From assembly GCA_027365415.1 (NCBI GenBank), contig DAHXNK010000010.1, positions 1 through 41,049 of the forward strand: a DNA stretch of 41,049 bases, written 5' to 3'. This stretch comes from Acidobacteriaceae bacterium. Lineage in GTDB: Bacteria > Acidobacteriota > Terriglobia > Terriglobales > Acidobacteriaceae. A program made the translations under genes and the position numbers. The notes below the pieces were generated by a model, which was given only the letters and a program-made list of their open reading frames with translations, was not told the DNA's origin and searched no databases. Shown piece by piece: positions 15,322 to 22,686 of the stretch (the first letter of the stretch is position 1; every line of letters begins with the position of its first letter).

Positions 15322-16071
15322 TTACTGGTCGATAGAGAACTGGCTGCGACGATTCTGCTGCCAGCACGCTTCGTTGTGCTCGGTGCAGAAGGGCTTCTCC
15401 TTGCCGTAGCTGATGGTGCGCAGACGGCTGGGGTCAATGCCCGCTTTCACCAGAGCATCCTTGGCTGCGTTGGCGCGATTCTGGCCCAGTGCCAAGTTGT
15501 ACTCTTCCGATCCGCGCTCGTCGCAGTAACCGGCGACCAGCACCTTCACGTCAGGATGCGCCTGCAGGAAGGCAACGGAATCGGTAAGAATCTGCTGCGC
15601 GTCCGAGCTGATCTTGTAGCTGTCGAAGCTGAAGAAGACTGGCTTGACACTCTGATCGAAGATGGACTCGGTCATGGCCGGTGGCGGTGGGGGTGGTGGC
15701 GGTGGGGGCTGGTTTACGGTGACCGTTGCGCTGGCCTCGCTCGAACCGCCATCGCCGCGCGCGACCAAGTTGTAGGTCGTCGTTGCGGTTGGGGTTACGT
15801 TCTGTGTGCCGTTGGCAGCAACTGTGCCGATGTTGTTGTCAATGGTGACGCTAGTGGCATCGGTCGTGCTCCAGTTCAGAACCACGCTCTGTCCTGGGGT
15901 GATGGTGCTGGGGCTGGCCGTCAGGCTGGCGGTTGGCGCAGGGGTTGGAGCGGCAGCGGGCGGCGGCGGTGGGGGTGGTGGCGCGACCTTCTTGTGGCAA
16001 CCAGCAGCAGGCAAAAGAATGGCTGCAAGCGCGGCGGCGATGAGTGCAGCGGATTTATTTCTAGCGTTCAT
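15322..16071 (-). CDS. pal: Peptidoglycan-associated lipoprotein with Ig-like insert
   Basis: Outer-membrane lipoprotein that binds peptidoglycan and TolB. The signal peptide ends PAAGC, with Cys25 as lipid site (Ala rather than Leu at -3). Eight prolines follow (31-38), then an Ig-like beta domain (about 48-119, starting LTASPSTITPGQSVVLNW), a second run of ten prolines (122-131), and the OmpA-type domain (140-249) with GYCDERGSEEYNLALGQNRA for diaminopimelate binding. At 249 residues it is longer than the usual 170-180; the excess is the Pro-Ig-Pro insert. AAGGAG lies eight bases before the ATG. It follows tolB by 77 bases in the same operon. Confidence 0.93.
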   Translation of the reverse strand: MNARNKSAALIAAALAAILLPAAGCHKKVAPPPPPPPPAAAPTPAPTASLTASPSTITPGQSVVLNWSTTDATSVTIDNNIGTVAANGTQNVTPTATTTYNLVARGDGGSSEASATVTVNQPPPPPPPPPPAMTESIFDQSVKPVFFSFDSYKISSDAQQILTDSVAFLQAHPDVKVLVAGYCDERGSEEYNLALGQNRANAAKDALVKAGIDPSRLRTISYGKEKPFCTEHNEACWQQNRRSQFSIDQ

Positions 16072-16148
16072 GAAGAGTTCTCCTTGGGTTGCAATGCTTG
16101 GGTTATGAAAAAGCTATGGGCGAAAAATCTGTTGGCGGTTTTGCGGCA

Positions 16149-17525
16149 TTATTTCCAACTCCAGTTTGGCATACTATTGCCACCGACGGTGGTCAGGGCG
16201 TGCTGCCCGGTGCCGTCGGCCAGCATGGTCCAAATCTGCCGCTGACCATGCTGAAAGTTTTGAAAGGCAAGATGGCGGCCATCCGGCGACCATGTGGGAA
16301 AATCATTGCGGCCAATGTCATGGGTGAGTTGAATCCAGCGGTGGCTGGCAATGTCCATGACGTAAATGTCCTGTCCACCGGGCGCGCCAGGGCCGTAGTT
16401 GCGATTCCACGCAAAGGCCAGAAACTGGCCGTTCGGCGACCAAGACGGCGAGGTGGCATAGCCGCCATCGGTCATGCGCTGCACATTGGTGCCGTCGGAG
16501 TCCATGATGTACAACTGGGGCAATCCTGTGCGCCCGCTGATCCAAGCAATCTGCGTCCCAGTCTTGGGGTTCCAGACGGGCGAGACATCCGGTCCGGCAT
16601 AGGCGGTAATGCGGCGGGGATTGAAGCCGCTGGCAGCAGAAACCCAAATCTCCGGGTCGCCGCTGCGCGAGGAGGAAAAAGCCAGCGTGTTGCCATCGGG
16701 CGACCATGCGGGCGAGAGATCAGAGCCACTGCCGCTGGGAAAGTTGACCAGCCGATTCAAATCCATCGAGTACATGCGAATGTCCCAGCCGCGTTTGCCC
16801 ATCCCCGAAAACGCCAGACGATGGCCGTCGGGAGAGATGCGTGGCGAGAGCGAGATGGTGCCGAGGCGCGTGATTTGCTCTTGGTTGGCTCCGTCGTAAT
16901 CCATCTCCCATATTTCCTTGCTTCCGGTGCGGTTGGAGACGAGAAAAATCTTGCTTTCCGCGATGCCGGAGATGCCGCCGCCCAGTCGCGTGATGATGGC
17001 ATCGGCAAACTCATGGGCGATGTGTCGAGCCGTGTTCGGGCCGTCGGCCTCGGTATATTGCTGGCCGAGTACCTGCGGGGATTGCAGATTCTGCGCGTCA
17101 TACAGCCAGCCGTAGACTGTGACTTGTCCATTCTGGAGCGCGATGGCTCCAAACGCGACCATCGCGGCATTGGCGGGCGGTGTGCTCCACTGACTTACAT
17201 TGATTTCTTGTGGAGAGCCGGGCATAAGCGGAGGAGCCATGCTCTTGGAGACCATGTCAAAAATGCCAGCGTTGGTGAGGTCGGAGTAGAGAACGCTATC
17301 GAAGGTCTGCTTGTCCGTTGCCAGCGCGGGGTCGAAGCCAACGGGCTTGAAGTCGGCTGCCGCCAGGCGGATTTTCTGCGCCCCCAGATTGGTTCCGGTA
17401 TGTACCCAATCCTGCGCGTGGGCGCGGGGCGTGATCGCGGTGAAAAGGAAGATCGCTGCCGAACATGCAAAACGCCACGGAAATCGCTGTCTGGATTGCG
17501 ACCTAGAACGTTGCGAGCTTGTCAT
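16149..17525 (-). CDS. tolB: Periplasmic translocation/cell-division protein TolB
   Basis: Beta-propeller partner of Pal and TolA. From the ATG at 17525, which has AGGAGA in front, the protein is 458 residues with a signal peptide cleaved near RAHA/QD (residue 37). An N-terminal TolB domain (about 40-190) precedes a six-bladed propeller with repeated PD40 motifs such as SPRISPDGHRLAF, SPAWSPDGNTLAF and SPSWSPNGQFLAF. The frame stays open far upstream to 17945, but that part is out-of-frame sequence of the TolA/TonB gene and the intergenic DNA, so it is excluded. The 115-base gap before it is the longest in the early part of the operon. Confidence 0.93.
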   Translation of the reverse strand: MTSSQRSRSQSRQRFPWRFACSAAIFLFTAITPRAHAQDWVHTGTNLGAQKIRLAAADFKPVGFDPALATDKQTFDSVLYSDLTNAGIFDMVSKSMAPPLMPGSPQEINVSQWSTPPANAAMVAFGAIALQNGQVTVYGWLYDAQNLQSPQVLGQQYTEADGPNTARHIAHEFADAIITRLGGGISGIAESKIFLVSNRTGSKEIWEMDYDGANQEQITRLGTISLSPRISPDGHRLAFSGMGKRGWDIRMYSMDLNRLVNFPSGSGSDLSPAWSPDGNTLAFSSSRSGDPEIWVSAASGFNPRRITAYAGPDVSPVWNPKTGTQIAWISGRTGLPQLYIMDSDGTNVQRMTDGGYATSPSWSPNGQFLAFAWNRNYGPGAPGGQDIYVMDIASHRWIQLTHDIGRNDFPTWSPDGRHLAFQNFQHGQRQIWTMLADGTGQHALTTVGGNSMPNWSWK

Positions 17526-17640
17526 CGCTTCTCCTGCACATGCGCCGGATGCTATCTGCGCTCCAGGTGTTGGCTGATTCTCCGGCCGCGCACAAAAATA
17601 TTCCACAGAACCAAAGCTCAAGTATATATAAACTCGCGTC

Positions 17641-18447
17641 TTAATGTCTTGTTGTTTCATCATAGGTAAACGTATAGGCAACAGAGACCGAACTTCCAGC
17701 GTAGCCGTCGGGCAGGGAACCGAAGGAATCCACGCGCTCCACGGCCTGAATGGCCGACATGTCCAGAGAGGGGACTCCGCTGGATTGCATGATCTGCGCA
17801 TTGCTGACGGAGCCATCGCGATGCACGGTGAAGCTGACAACAACGGAATGGCCCATCGATGCCTGGGGATTCGCCAATTGGCTGTACCAGTTTTGCGCCA
17901 CCTTGCGTTTGATTCCATCCACATACCAGCCGAAGCGCGAGCCAAAATCTCCGTTCTGCACCTTCACGTTGTTGGTGCTGGCGCTCTGCGCGTTCATGGG
18001 GATGCTGGAGGGCGCGGCCTCGCCATAGGCAGCGACATTCTGCTGTTTTGGCTGCGGTTGTGGATGTAGCGGAGGTTTGTTGTGCTGTTCCTTTGGCGCG
18101 ACCTTCTGCTTGGGTTGTTTGACCGCGATCGGAATGGCATCCAGCGGAGGCGCAGCTACGGTTTTTTCTTCCGGGATGGTTGGCGCTGGACTGGGATTCT
18201 GCGTGGCCAGCACATTGTCATTCGGATTTTGTACATTGGGTAGCGGAAGCGAGGGCGCAGAGGAGACCAGCGACGCCTGAATGGCATTACCGCTGCTCAT
18301 CTGTCCCCACCGGTCTTTGGGCAAATGGGCAACGAACAGGGCGTAGGCTGCAATTCCACCTCCCAGCAGCAGGTGCAGCATCGCGGAGCTAATCCAAGAA
18401 CCGACGATAGGTTCTCTGTCTGCCCAATCTTGATGTTCGTGTAGCAT
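17641..18447 (-). CDS. TolA/TonB-type energy-transducing protein
   Basis: Links the TolQR proton motor to the outer membrane. The 268-residue protein has a cytoplasmic start (residues 1-18), one membrane anchor (about 19-42, LHLLLGGGIAAYALFVAHL), a long Pro/Gln/Lys-rich periplasmic spacer (about 60-150) and a TonB-like C-terminal domain (from about 170, WYVDGIKRKVAQNWY, with VSFTVHRDGSVSNAQI and SGVPSLDMSAIQAV). The C-terminal fold is closer to TonB than to enterobacterial TolA, but its place between tolR and tolB makes the TolA role most likely. It starts 19 bases after tolR. Confidence 0.88.
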   Translation of the reverse strand: MLHEHQDWADREPIVGSWISSAMLHLLLGGGIAAYALFVAHLPKDRWGQMSSGNAIQASLVSSAPSLPLPNVQNPNDNVLATQNPSPAPTIPEEKTVAAPPLDAIPIAVKQPKQKVAPKEQHNKPPLHPQPQPKQQNVAAYGEAAPSSIPMNAQSASTNNVKVQNGDFGSRFGWYVDGIKRKVAQNWYSQLANPQASMGHSVVVSFTVHRDGSVSNAQIMQSSGVPSLDMSAIQAVERVDSFGSLPDGYAGSSVSVAYTFTYDETTRH

Positions 18448-18466
18448 GGCTCGTCCGCTGAGGATG

Positions 18467-18892
18467 TTAGTTCGTTGCGTGGTCGCTGATGGGTTGCGTT
18501 ACGATGCTGACGTTGGTGATGCCCGCCTGCTTCACCGCATCCATCACCGAGGCAAAAGCGCCAAAGGGGACATGTTCATCGGCGCGCAGATAAATTACCT
18601 GATGCGCCGGATCCAAGCCGCGCTGCTTCAACAAAGACGGCAGATTATTCAGGTTCACCGGCTTGTCATCCAGATAGACCTGCTGCTGGTGGTCGATGGT
18701 GACGGTCATGCGCTGCTGCGTAATCTGCTTGACTGTGCGCGTTTTTGGCACGGAAACTTCGATGCCGGATTGCAGCACCGGGGCCGTAATCATAAAAATG
18801 ACCAGCAACACCAGCACCACGTCCACCAGCGGCGTGATGTTGATGTCGGCGAGCGCGGTCTGCGTCCGCCCGTTGCTAGCGGTGAAGGCCAC
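18467..18892 (-). CDS. tolR: Biopolymer transport protein TolR (ExbD family)
   Basis: Subunit of the TolQR proton channel. One membrane segment follows the ADINITPLVDVVLVLLVIFM signature, whose Asp in PLVD is the proton-carrying residue. The rest is periplasmic. I choose the GTG at 18892 (141 residues) because GGGAGG (18904-18899) stands six bases in front and the conserved part starts soon after. ATGs at 18922 and 18916 would add ten or eight residues but lack a ribosome site and increase the overlap with tolQ from 17 to as much as 47 bases. Confidence 0.9.
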   Translation of the reverse strand: MAFTASNGRTQTALADINITPLVDVVLVLLVIFMITAPVLQSGIEVSVPKTRTVKQITQQRMTVTIDHQQQVYLDDKPVNLNNLPSLLKQRGLDPAHQVIYLRADEHVPFGAFASVMDAVKQAGITNVSIVTQPISDHATN

Positions 18893-19685
18893 GCGGAACC
18901 TCCCGCTGCCGGGCATAGGCATCGTCTGTGGTCGTCGAGGGCGATGGCACCTCTTCGATGTTGGTCAGCAACTCGCGCGCAAAACCATCCAACTGCGCGG
19001 CCATTTCCCGCAGTCGAGCCGTGAACTGGTTGTAGCCGATGACGGCGGGGATGGCGACCGCAAGTCCAGCTGCCGTGGTGATGAGCGCCTCGGAGATTCC
19101 CGGTGCCACCGCGCGCAGCGTTGCGCCGCCGGAGGTGCCAAGCCCGTGGAATGCATCCACAATGCCCATGATGGTGCCAAAGAGTCCAATGAAGGGAGCA
19201 ATCGCGCCGATGGTGGCCAGCCAGGTCATGCGGCGTTCCTGGATCGTCAGAGCTTCGCTGCTTGCATTCTGCGCGGAGCGCTCCAGCGCGCTCAAACTGC
19301 GAATTTGTCCATTGGCCGTCATCTGGCGTCGGTATTCGTCGTAGGTCTCGTCGAAGACCTGCACCAGCGGGCTGGGTTTGAATTGCTCACTGACAGCGGC
19401 AATCTCCTGCAACCGCGCGGCTTTGCGAAAGGCGCGCAGAAAGCGATGGCTTTGTGCGCGGGCGCGGCGCAGGCCAAACCATTTCCCAAGAATGATGCTC
19501 CAGGAGTACAGGCTGGCCAGCAGCAACAGTCCGAGCACAACCAAAGCGACCGGGCCGCTGTTGCGCAGCATATCCAGCAGGGCGCTGCTTCCGCCGAAAC
19601 TGCTGCTGGTGTCTGCCGGAGCAGCCTGCTGGGTTGCATCCTGTAGCTGCAACCAGACGAGGGCGAGGTAGGGAAGTAGATTCAT
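18876..19685 (-). CDS. tolQ: Proton channel protein TolQ (MotA/TolQ/ExbB family)
   Basis: Inner-membrane proton channel that powers the Tol-Pal system. The 269-residue protein has the family layout: a first membrane helix (about 45-67, GPVALVVLGLLLLASLYSW), a cytoplasmic loop rich in charged residues, then two helices around WLATIGAIAPFIGLFGTIMG and ISEALITTAAGLAVAIPAVI, the core channel motifs. It is the first gene of the tol operon. The 143 bases between it and the divergent recN must hold both promoters, though I see no convincing hexamer pair. The last 17 bases overlap tolR. Confidence 0.92.
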   Translation of the reverse strand: MNLLPYLALVWLQLQDATQQAAPADTSSSFGGSSALLDMLRNSGPVALVVLGLLLLASLYSWSIILGKWFGLRRARAQSHRFLRAFRKAARLQEIAAVSEQFKPSPLVQVFDETYDEYRRQMTANGQIRSLSALERSAQNASSEALTIQERRMTWLATIGAIAPFIGLFGTIMGIVDAFHGLGTSGGATLRAVAPGISEALITTAAGLAVAIPAVIGYNQFTARLREMAAQLDGFARELLTNIEEVPSPSTTTDDAYARQREVPRGLHR

Positions 19686-19828
19686 GAGTCTGTTATTCAG
19701 TGTACAGAAAGTGTGTAGATGCGTACGGGGCGTCTCCAGTTGCTTGTACGATTCATGGTATGCTGCGCACGTCTCCGTAAGAATCCAAGCGAGGAATGTA
19801 GGCGCGGACAGAGACCATCAGGAATGCC

Positions 19829-21538
19829 ATGTTGCTTGAGCTGAAAGCGGAAAATTATGTTGTAGTCGATCAGGCGGGAGCTACCTTTGCCGCAGGCCTG
19901 AACCTGCTGACCGGAGAGACCGGCGCGGGCAAGTCGATTCTAATCGACGCGCTGGCGCTGCTTCTGGGAGAAAAAGCCTCTGCCGACGTGGTGCGCCACG
20001 GCGCGGAGAAGGCCGTCGTCACCAGCGTGTTTGAATGTACCCCCGGAGCGCTGGCGATTCTGGAGGCCAACGGCCTGGACGGAGCGGGGGAAGAGATTAT
20101 TCTGCGCCGCGAGATTGCGGCCAATGGCAAGGGCCGCGTCTTTGTGAACAATCAACCAGCCACAGTAGGCGTGCTGCGCGCTCTGGCCCCGGAGCTGGCG
20201 TTGGTTCACGCGCAGAGCGATTCGCTGGGAGCCTTCGACCACGCGCAGCAGCGGGCGTTGATTGACCGCAGCGCGGGAATCTCCAACGATGCCGTGGCTG
20301 CGGCCCATGCAGCCTGGACGGAGTTGCGCGACAAGCTGCACGCGCTGGAACACGATGAGCAGGATCGGCTGCGCATGGTCGATATGTGGAGCTTTCAGAA
20401 GCGCGAGATTGAGCAGGCGCAGCCGCTGCCTGCGGAAGATGAGACGCTTGCAGCCGAGAAGCGCGTGCTGGCGAATGCAGAAAAGCTCCACGCCGCTGCG
20501 ACAGGCGCGCATGATGTGCTGTATGAGTCGGCTTCCTCTGCGGAAGTGGCGTTGAGCGCGGGCCTGAAGCATCTGGAGGAACTGGCGCGCTACGATCCAC
20601 GCTGGGAGGAATCGGCGCAGCAACTGGCTGCGGCGCGAGCCACGGTCAGCGACTTGGGAACGCAGGCGCGGGATTTTGCCGAGCACATTCAGTCCTCGCC
20701 AGAACGGTTGGCGGAGATTGAAGATCGCCTGGCGCTGCTTGACCGACTGAAGCGCAAGTACGGAGCGAAGCTGGAGGCGGTTATCACATACGGCGAGGAG
20801 GTCAGCGCGAAGCTGGCGGAGATTGAAAATCGTGATCAACTGCTGGCCGATCTGCGCGGCCAACTGGCCAAAGCTGCGGAAGGCTATCGCGCCGCAGCGC
20901 AGGCATTGACGCGACAGCGCGAGGCTGCTGCGAAGCAATTGGCCCAACGCGCCGAGGGCGAGATTAACGATCTGGCGATGAAAGCGCGTTTTCGGATTGC
21001 CGTGACGCCGGAGACGGAAGACTCCGCTTGGACTGTGCATGGCTGGGATACGGTCGAGTGCCGCATTGCCACCAACGCTGGCGAGCCGCTCAAGCCGCTG
21101 GATCAGATTGCATCGGGCGGGGAAATGTCGCGTGTTCTGCTGGCGTTGAAAGTCAGCGTGGAGGAGAGCGCCAACGCGACGAGCAAAGGCAATGCTGCCA
21201 GCAAAGGAAAAAGAAAGCAGCAACTTCCGCGCACGCTGATCTTTGACGAGATCGATATTGGCATTGGAGGCCGCGCAGCAGAGGCCGTTGGACGCAAGCT
21301 GAAGGCTCTCTCGCGTGTGCAGCAGGTGCTCTGCATCACGCACCTGCCCCAGATCGCAGCCTTTGCCGATCAGCATTTTTTGATCGAGAAAAAAGAACAT
21401 GCCGGGCGCACGCGCACCTCCATCCGGCAACTGGATGACGAGCAGCGCAAGCAGGAGATTGCACGCATGTTGAGCGGGGCCAAGCTGACGGAGACCTCCC
21501 TGCAACACGCCGAGCAGATGCTCGCCAGCAGTCGATAG
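19829..21538 (+). CDS. recN: DNA repair protein RecN
   Basis: SMC-like ATPase acting early in double-strand-break repair. Walker A is GETGAGKS (29-36). The middle is a long Ala/Glu/Leu-rich coiled coil broken by a hinge. The C-terminal half has the ABC signature region (ASGGEMSRVLLALK), Walker B RTLIFDEIDIGIGG and the H-loop ITHLPQIA. Length (569) is normal. A short Lys/Gly/Ser/Ala-rich insert (about 21165-21230) sits between the signature and Walker B. AGGAA precedes the ATG. It is followed after 61 bases by ispH. Confidence 0.94.
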   Translation: MLLELKAENYVVVDQAGATFAAGLNLLTGETGAGKSILIDALALLLGEKASADVVRHGAEKAVVTSVFECTPGALAILEANGLDGAGEEIILRREIAANGKGRVFVNNQPATVGVLRALAPELALVHAQSDSLGAFDHAQQRALIDRSAGISNDAVAAAHAAWTELRDKLHALEHDEQDRLRMVDMWSFQKREIEQAQPLPAEDETLAAEKRVLANAEKLHAAATGAHDVLYESASSAEVALSAGLKHLEELARYDPRWEESAQQLAAARATVSDLGTQARDFAEHIQSSPERLAEIEDRLALLDRLKRKYGAKLEAVITYGEEVSAKLAEIENRDQLLADLRGQLAKAAEGYRAAAQALTRQREAAAKQLAQRAEGEINDLAMKARFRIAVTPETEDSAWTVHGWDTVECRIATNAGEPLKPLDQIASGGEMSRVLLALKVSVEESANATSKGNAASKGKRKQQLPRTLIFDEIDIGIGGRAAEAVGRKLKALSRVQQVLCITHLPQIAAFADQHFLIEKKEHAGRTRTSIRQLDDEQRKQEIARMLSGAKLTETSLQHAEQMLASSR

Positions 21539-21587
21539 GCGTATTGCTGGCCGCAGCATTTTTTGCCCACATTGCGGCAAGGAACGG

Positions 21588-21593
21588 TATACT
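21588..21593 (+). promoter_or_regulatory. Candidate -10 element for ispH and the hopanoid operon
   Basis: TATACT matches the -10 consensus in five of six positions. It lies only six bases before the GTG at 21600, so a transcript from it would be essentially leaderless. TTGCCC at 21563-21568 could be a -35 but at a long 19-base spacing. Tentative. Confidence 0.3.
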
Positions 21594-21599
21594 GGGGGG

Positions 21600-22631
21600 G
21601 TGACTAACCACGCTTCGCATTCCTCCTCCGATGTCGCTGGTGCCTCTGTTGTTCCGGGCGGCCATCGGCGTGTTCTGTTGCTGAAACCCCGTGGCTTTTG
21701 CGCTGGCGTTGTGCGGGCTATTGATGTTGTAAAAATTGCGCTGGAAACCTTTGGCGCGCCCATCTATGTGCGCAAGGAGATCGTCCACAACCGATTTGTT
21801 GTGAATGAACTGGCGGAAAAAGGGGCCATTTTCGTTGATGATATCGACGAGGTTCCGGCAGGGATGCGCGTCATCTACAGCGCGCACGGAGTTTCGCCCG
21901 CCGTCCGCGAACACAGCAAGCTGCGCGGACTCAAGGTGATTGATGCCACCTGCCCGCTGGTGACCAAGGTTCACGTCGAAGCCGTAAAATTTGCCCAGCA
22001 GGGGTACTCGCTGATTTTGATTGGCCATCGCGACCACGATGAGATTGAAGGCACGCTCGGCGAGGCTCCAGACGTGACGCAGGTAGTCTCCAATGTTGCC
22101 GAAGTTGCGACGGTGGAAGTCCCCGATCCCAACCGCGTGGCCTATCTGACACAGACCACGCTCAGCCTGGACGAAGCCCGCGACATTATCCACGCGCTCA
22201 AAGAGAAGTATCCGAACATTGTCGGGCCGCACTCGCAGGACATCTGCTACGCAACGGAGAATCGTCAGGTGGCCGTGAAAAACGTGGCGCACCAAGCTGA
22301 TCTGGTGTTGGTGGTGGGGTCGAACAATAGTTCCAACTCCAATCGGTTGGTGGAGGTCTCGCGCAATCTGGATACTCGCGCCTATCTGATCGACAACTCC
22401 GATGCCATTCTGCCGGAGTGGCTGGAGAATGTGCAGACGGTCGCCATTACAGCGGGAGCCTCCGCGCCGGAGGTGCTGGTGCAGGATGTCATCAACTATC
22501 TGAGCAACCACGGATTTGACACGCTGGAAGAAGTCGAAGTCATGCCGGAAAATGTAAGATTTGGCTTGCCGCCGGAGATTGTGCAGGCTATTGCTGCTGC
22601 ACCGTCACAGCCGGTTCCGGTGACGCAATAG
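21600..22631 (+). CDS. ispH: 4-hydroxy-3-methylbut-2-enyl diphosphate reductase
   Basis: Last enzyme of the methylerythritol phosphate pathway, giving IPP and DMAPP by means of a [4Fe-4S] cluster. The three cluster cysteines are present: C34 (KPRGFCAG), C118 (IDATCPLVTK) and C216 (DICYATENRQ), with the substrate-binding SNNSSNSNRL and TAGASAPE motifs. 343 residues from the GTG at 21600, of which about 22 precede the conserved core. A G-rich run directly before the GTG makes the ribosome site hard to judge. It lies 55 bases before the squalene-hopene cyclase gene, so precursor supply and hopanoid synthesis are probably co-transcribed. Confidence 0.93.
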   Translation: MTNHASHSSSDVAGASVVPGGHRRVLLLKPRGFCAGVVRAIDVVKIALETFGAPIYVRKEIVHNRFVVNELAEKGAIFVDDIDEVPAGMRVIYSAHGVSPAVREHSKLRGLKVIDATCPLVTKVHVEAVKFAQQGYSLILIGHRDHDEIEGTLGEAPDVTQVVSNVAEVATVEVPDPNRVAYLTQTTLSLDEARDIIHALKEKYPNIVGPHSQDICYATENRQVAVKNVAHQADLVLVVGSNNSSNSNRLVEVSRNLDTRAYLIDNSDAILPEWLENVQTVAITAGASAPEVLVQDVINYLSNHGFDTLEEVEVMPENVRFGLPPEIVQAIAAAPSQPVPVTQ

Positions 22632-22686
22632 CTGTTTCTGTTACACGGAACGCCACAAGTTTGCAGGAGAGTTTCGGGTCAGAACT

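Noticed and set aside
16089-17669. Plus-strand open frame of about 526 codons opposite tolB
   Set aside because: tolB on the minus strand has a signal peptide and propeller repeats; the plus-strand frame is a shadow.
17526-17945. Upstream extension of tolB by 140 codons
   Set aside because: It reads through the TolA/TonB gene out of frame. The ATG at 17525 has a strong ribosome site and a signal peptide follows at once.
19940-21763. Minus-strand open frame of about 607 codons opposite recN and ispH
   Set aside because: Antisense to two clear genes, composition typical of a shadow frame, and no domain is visible.
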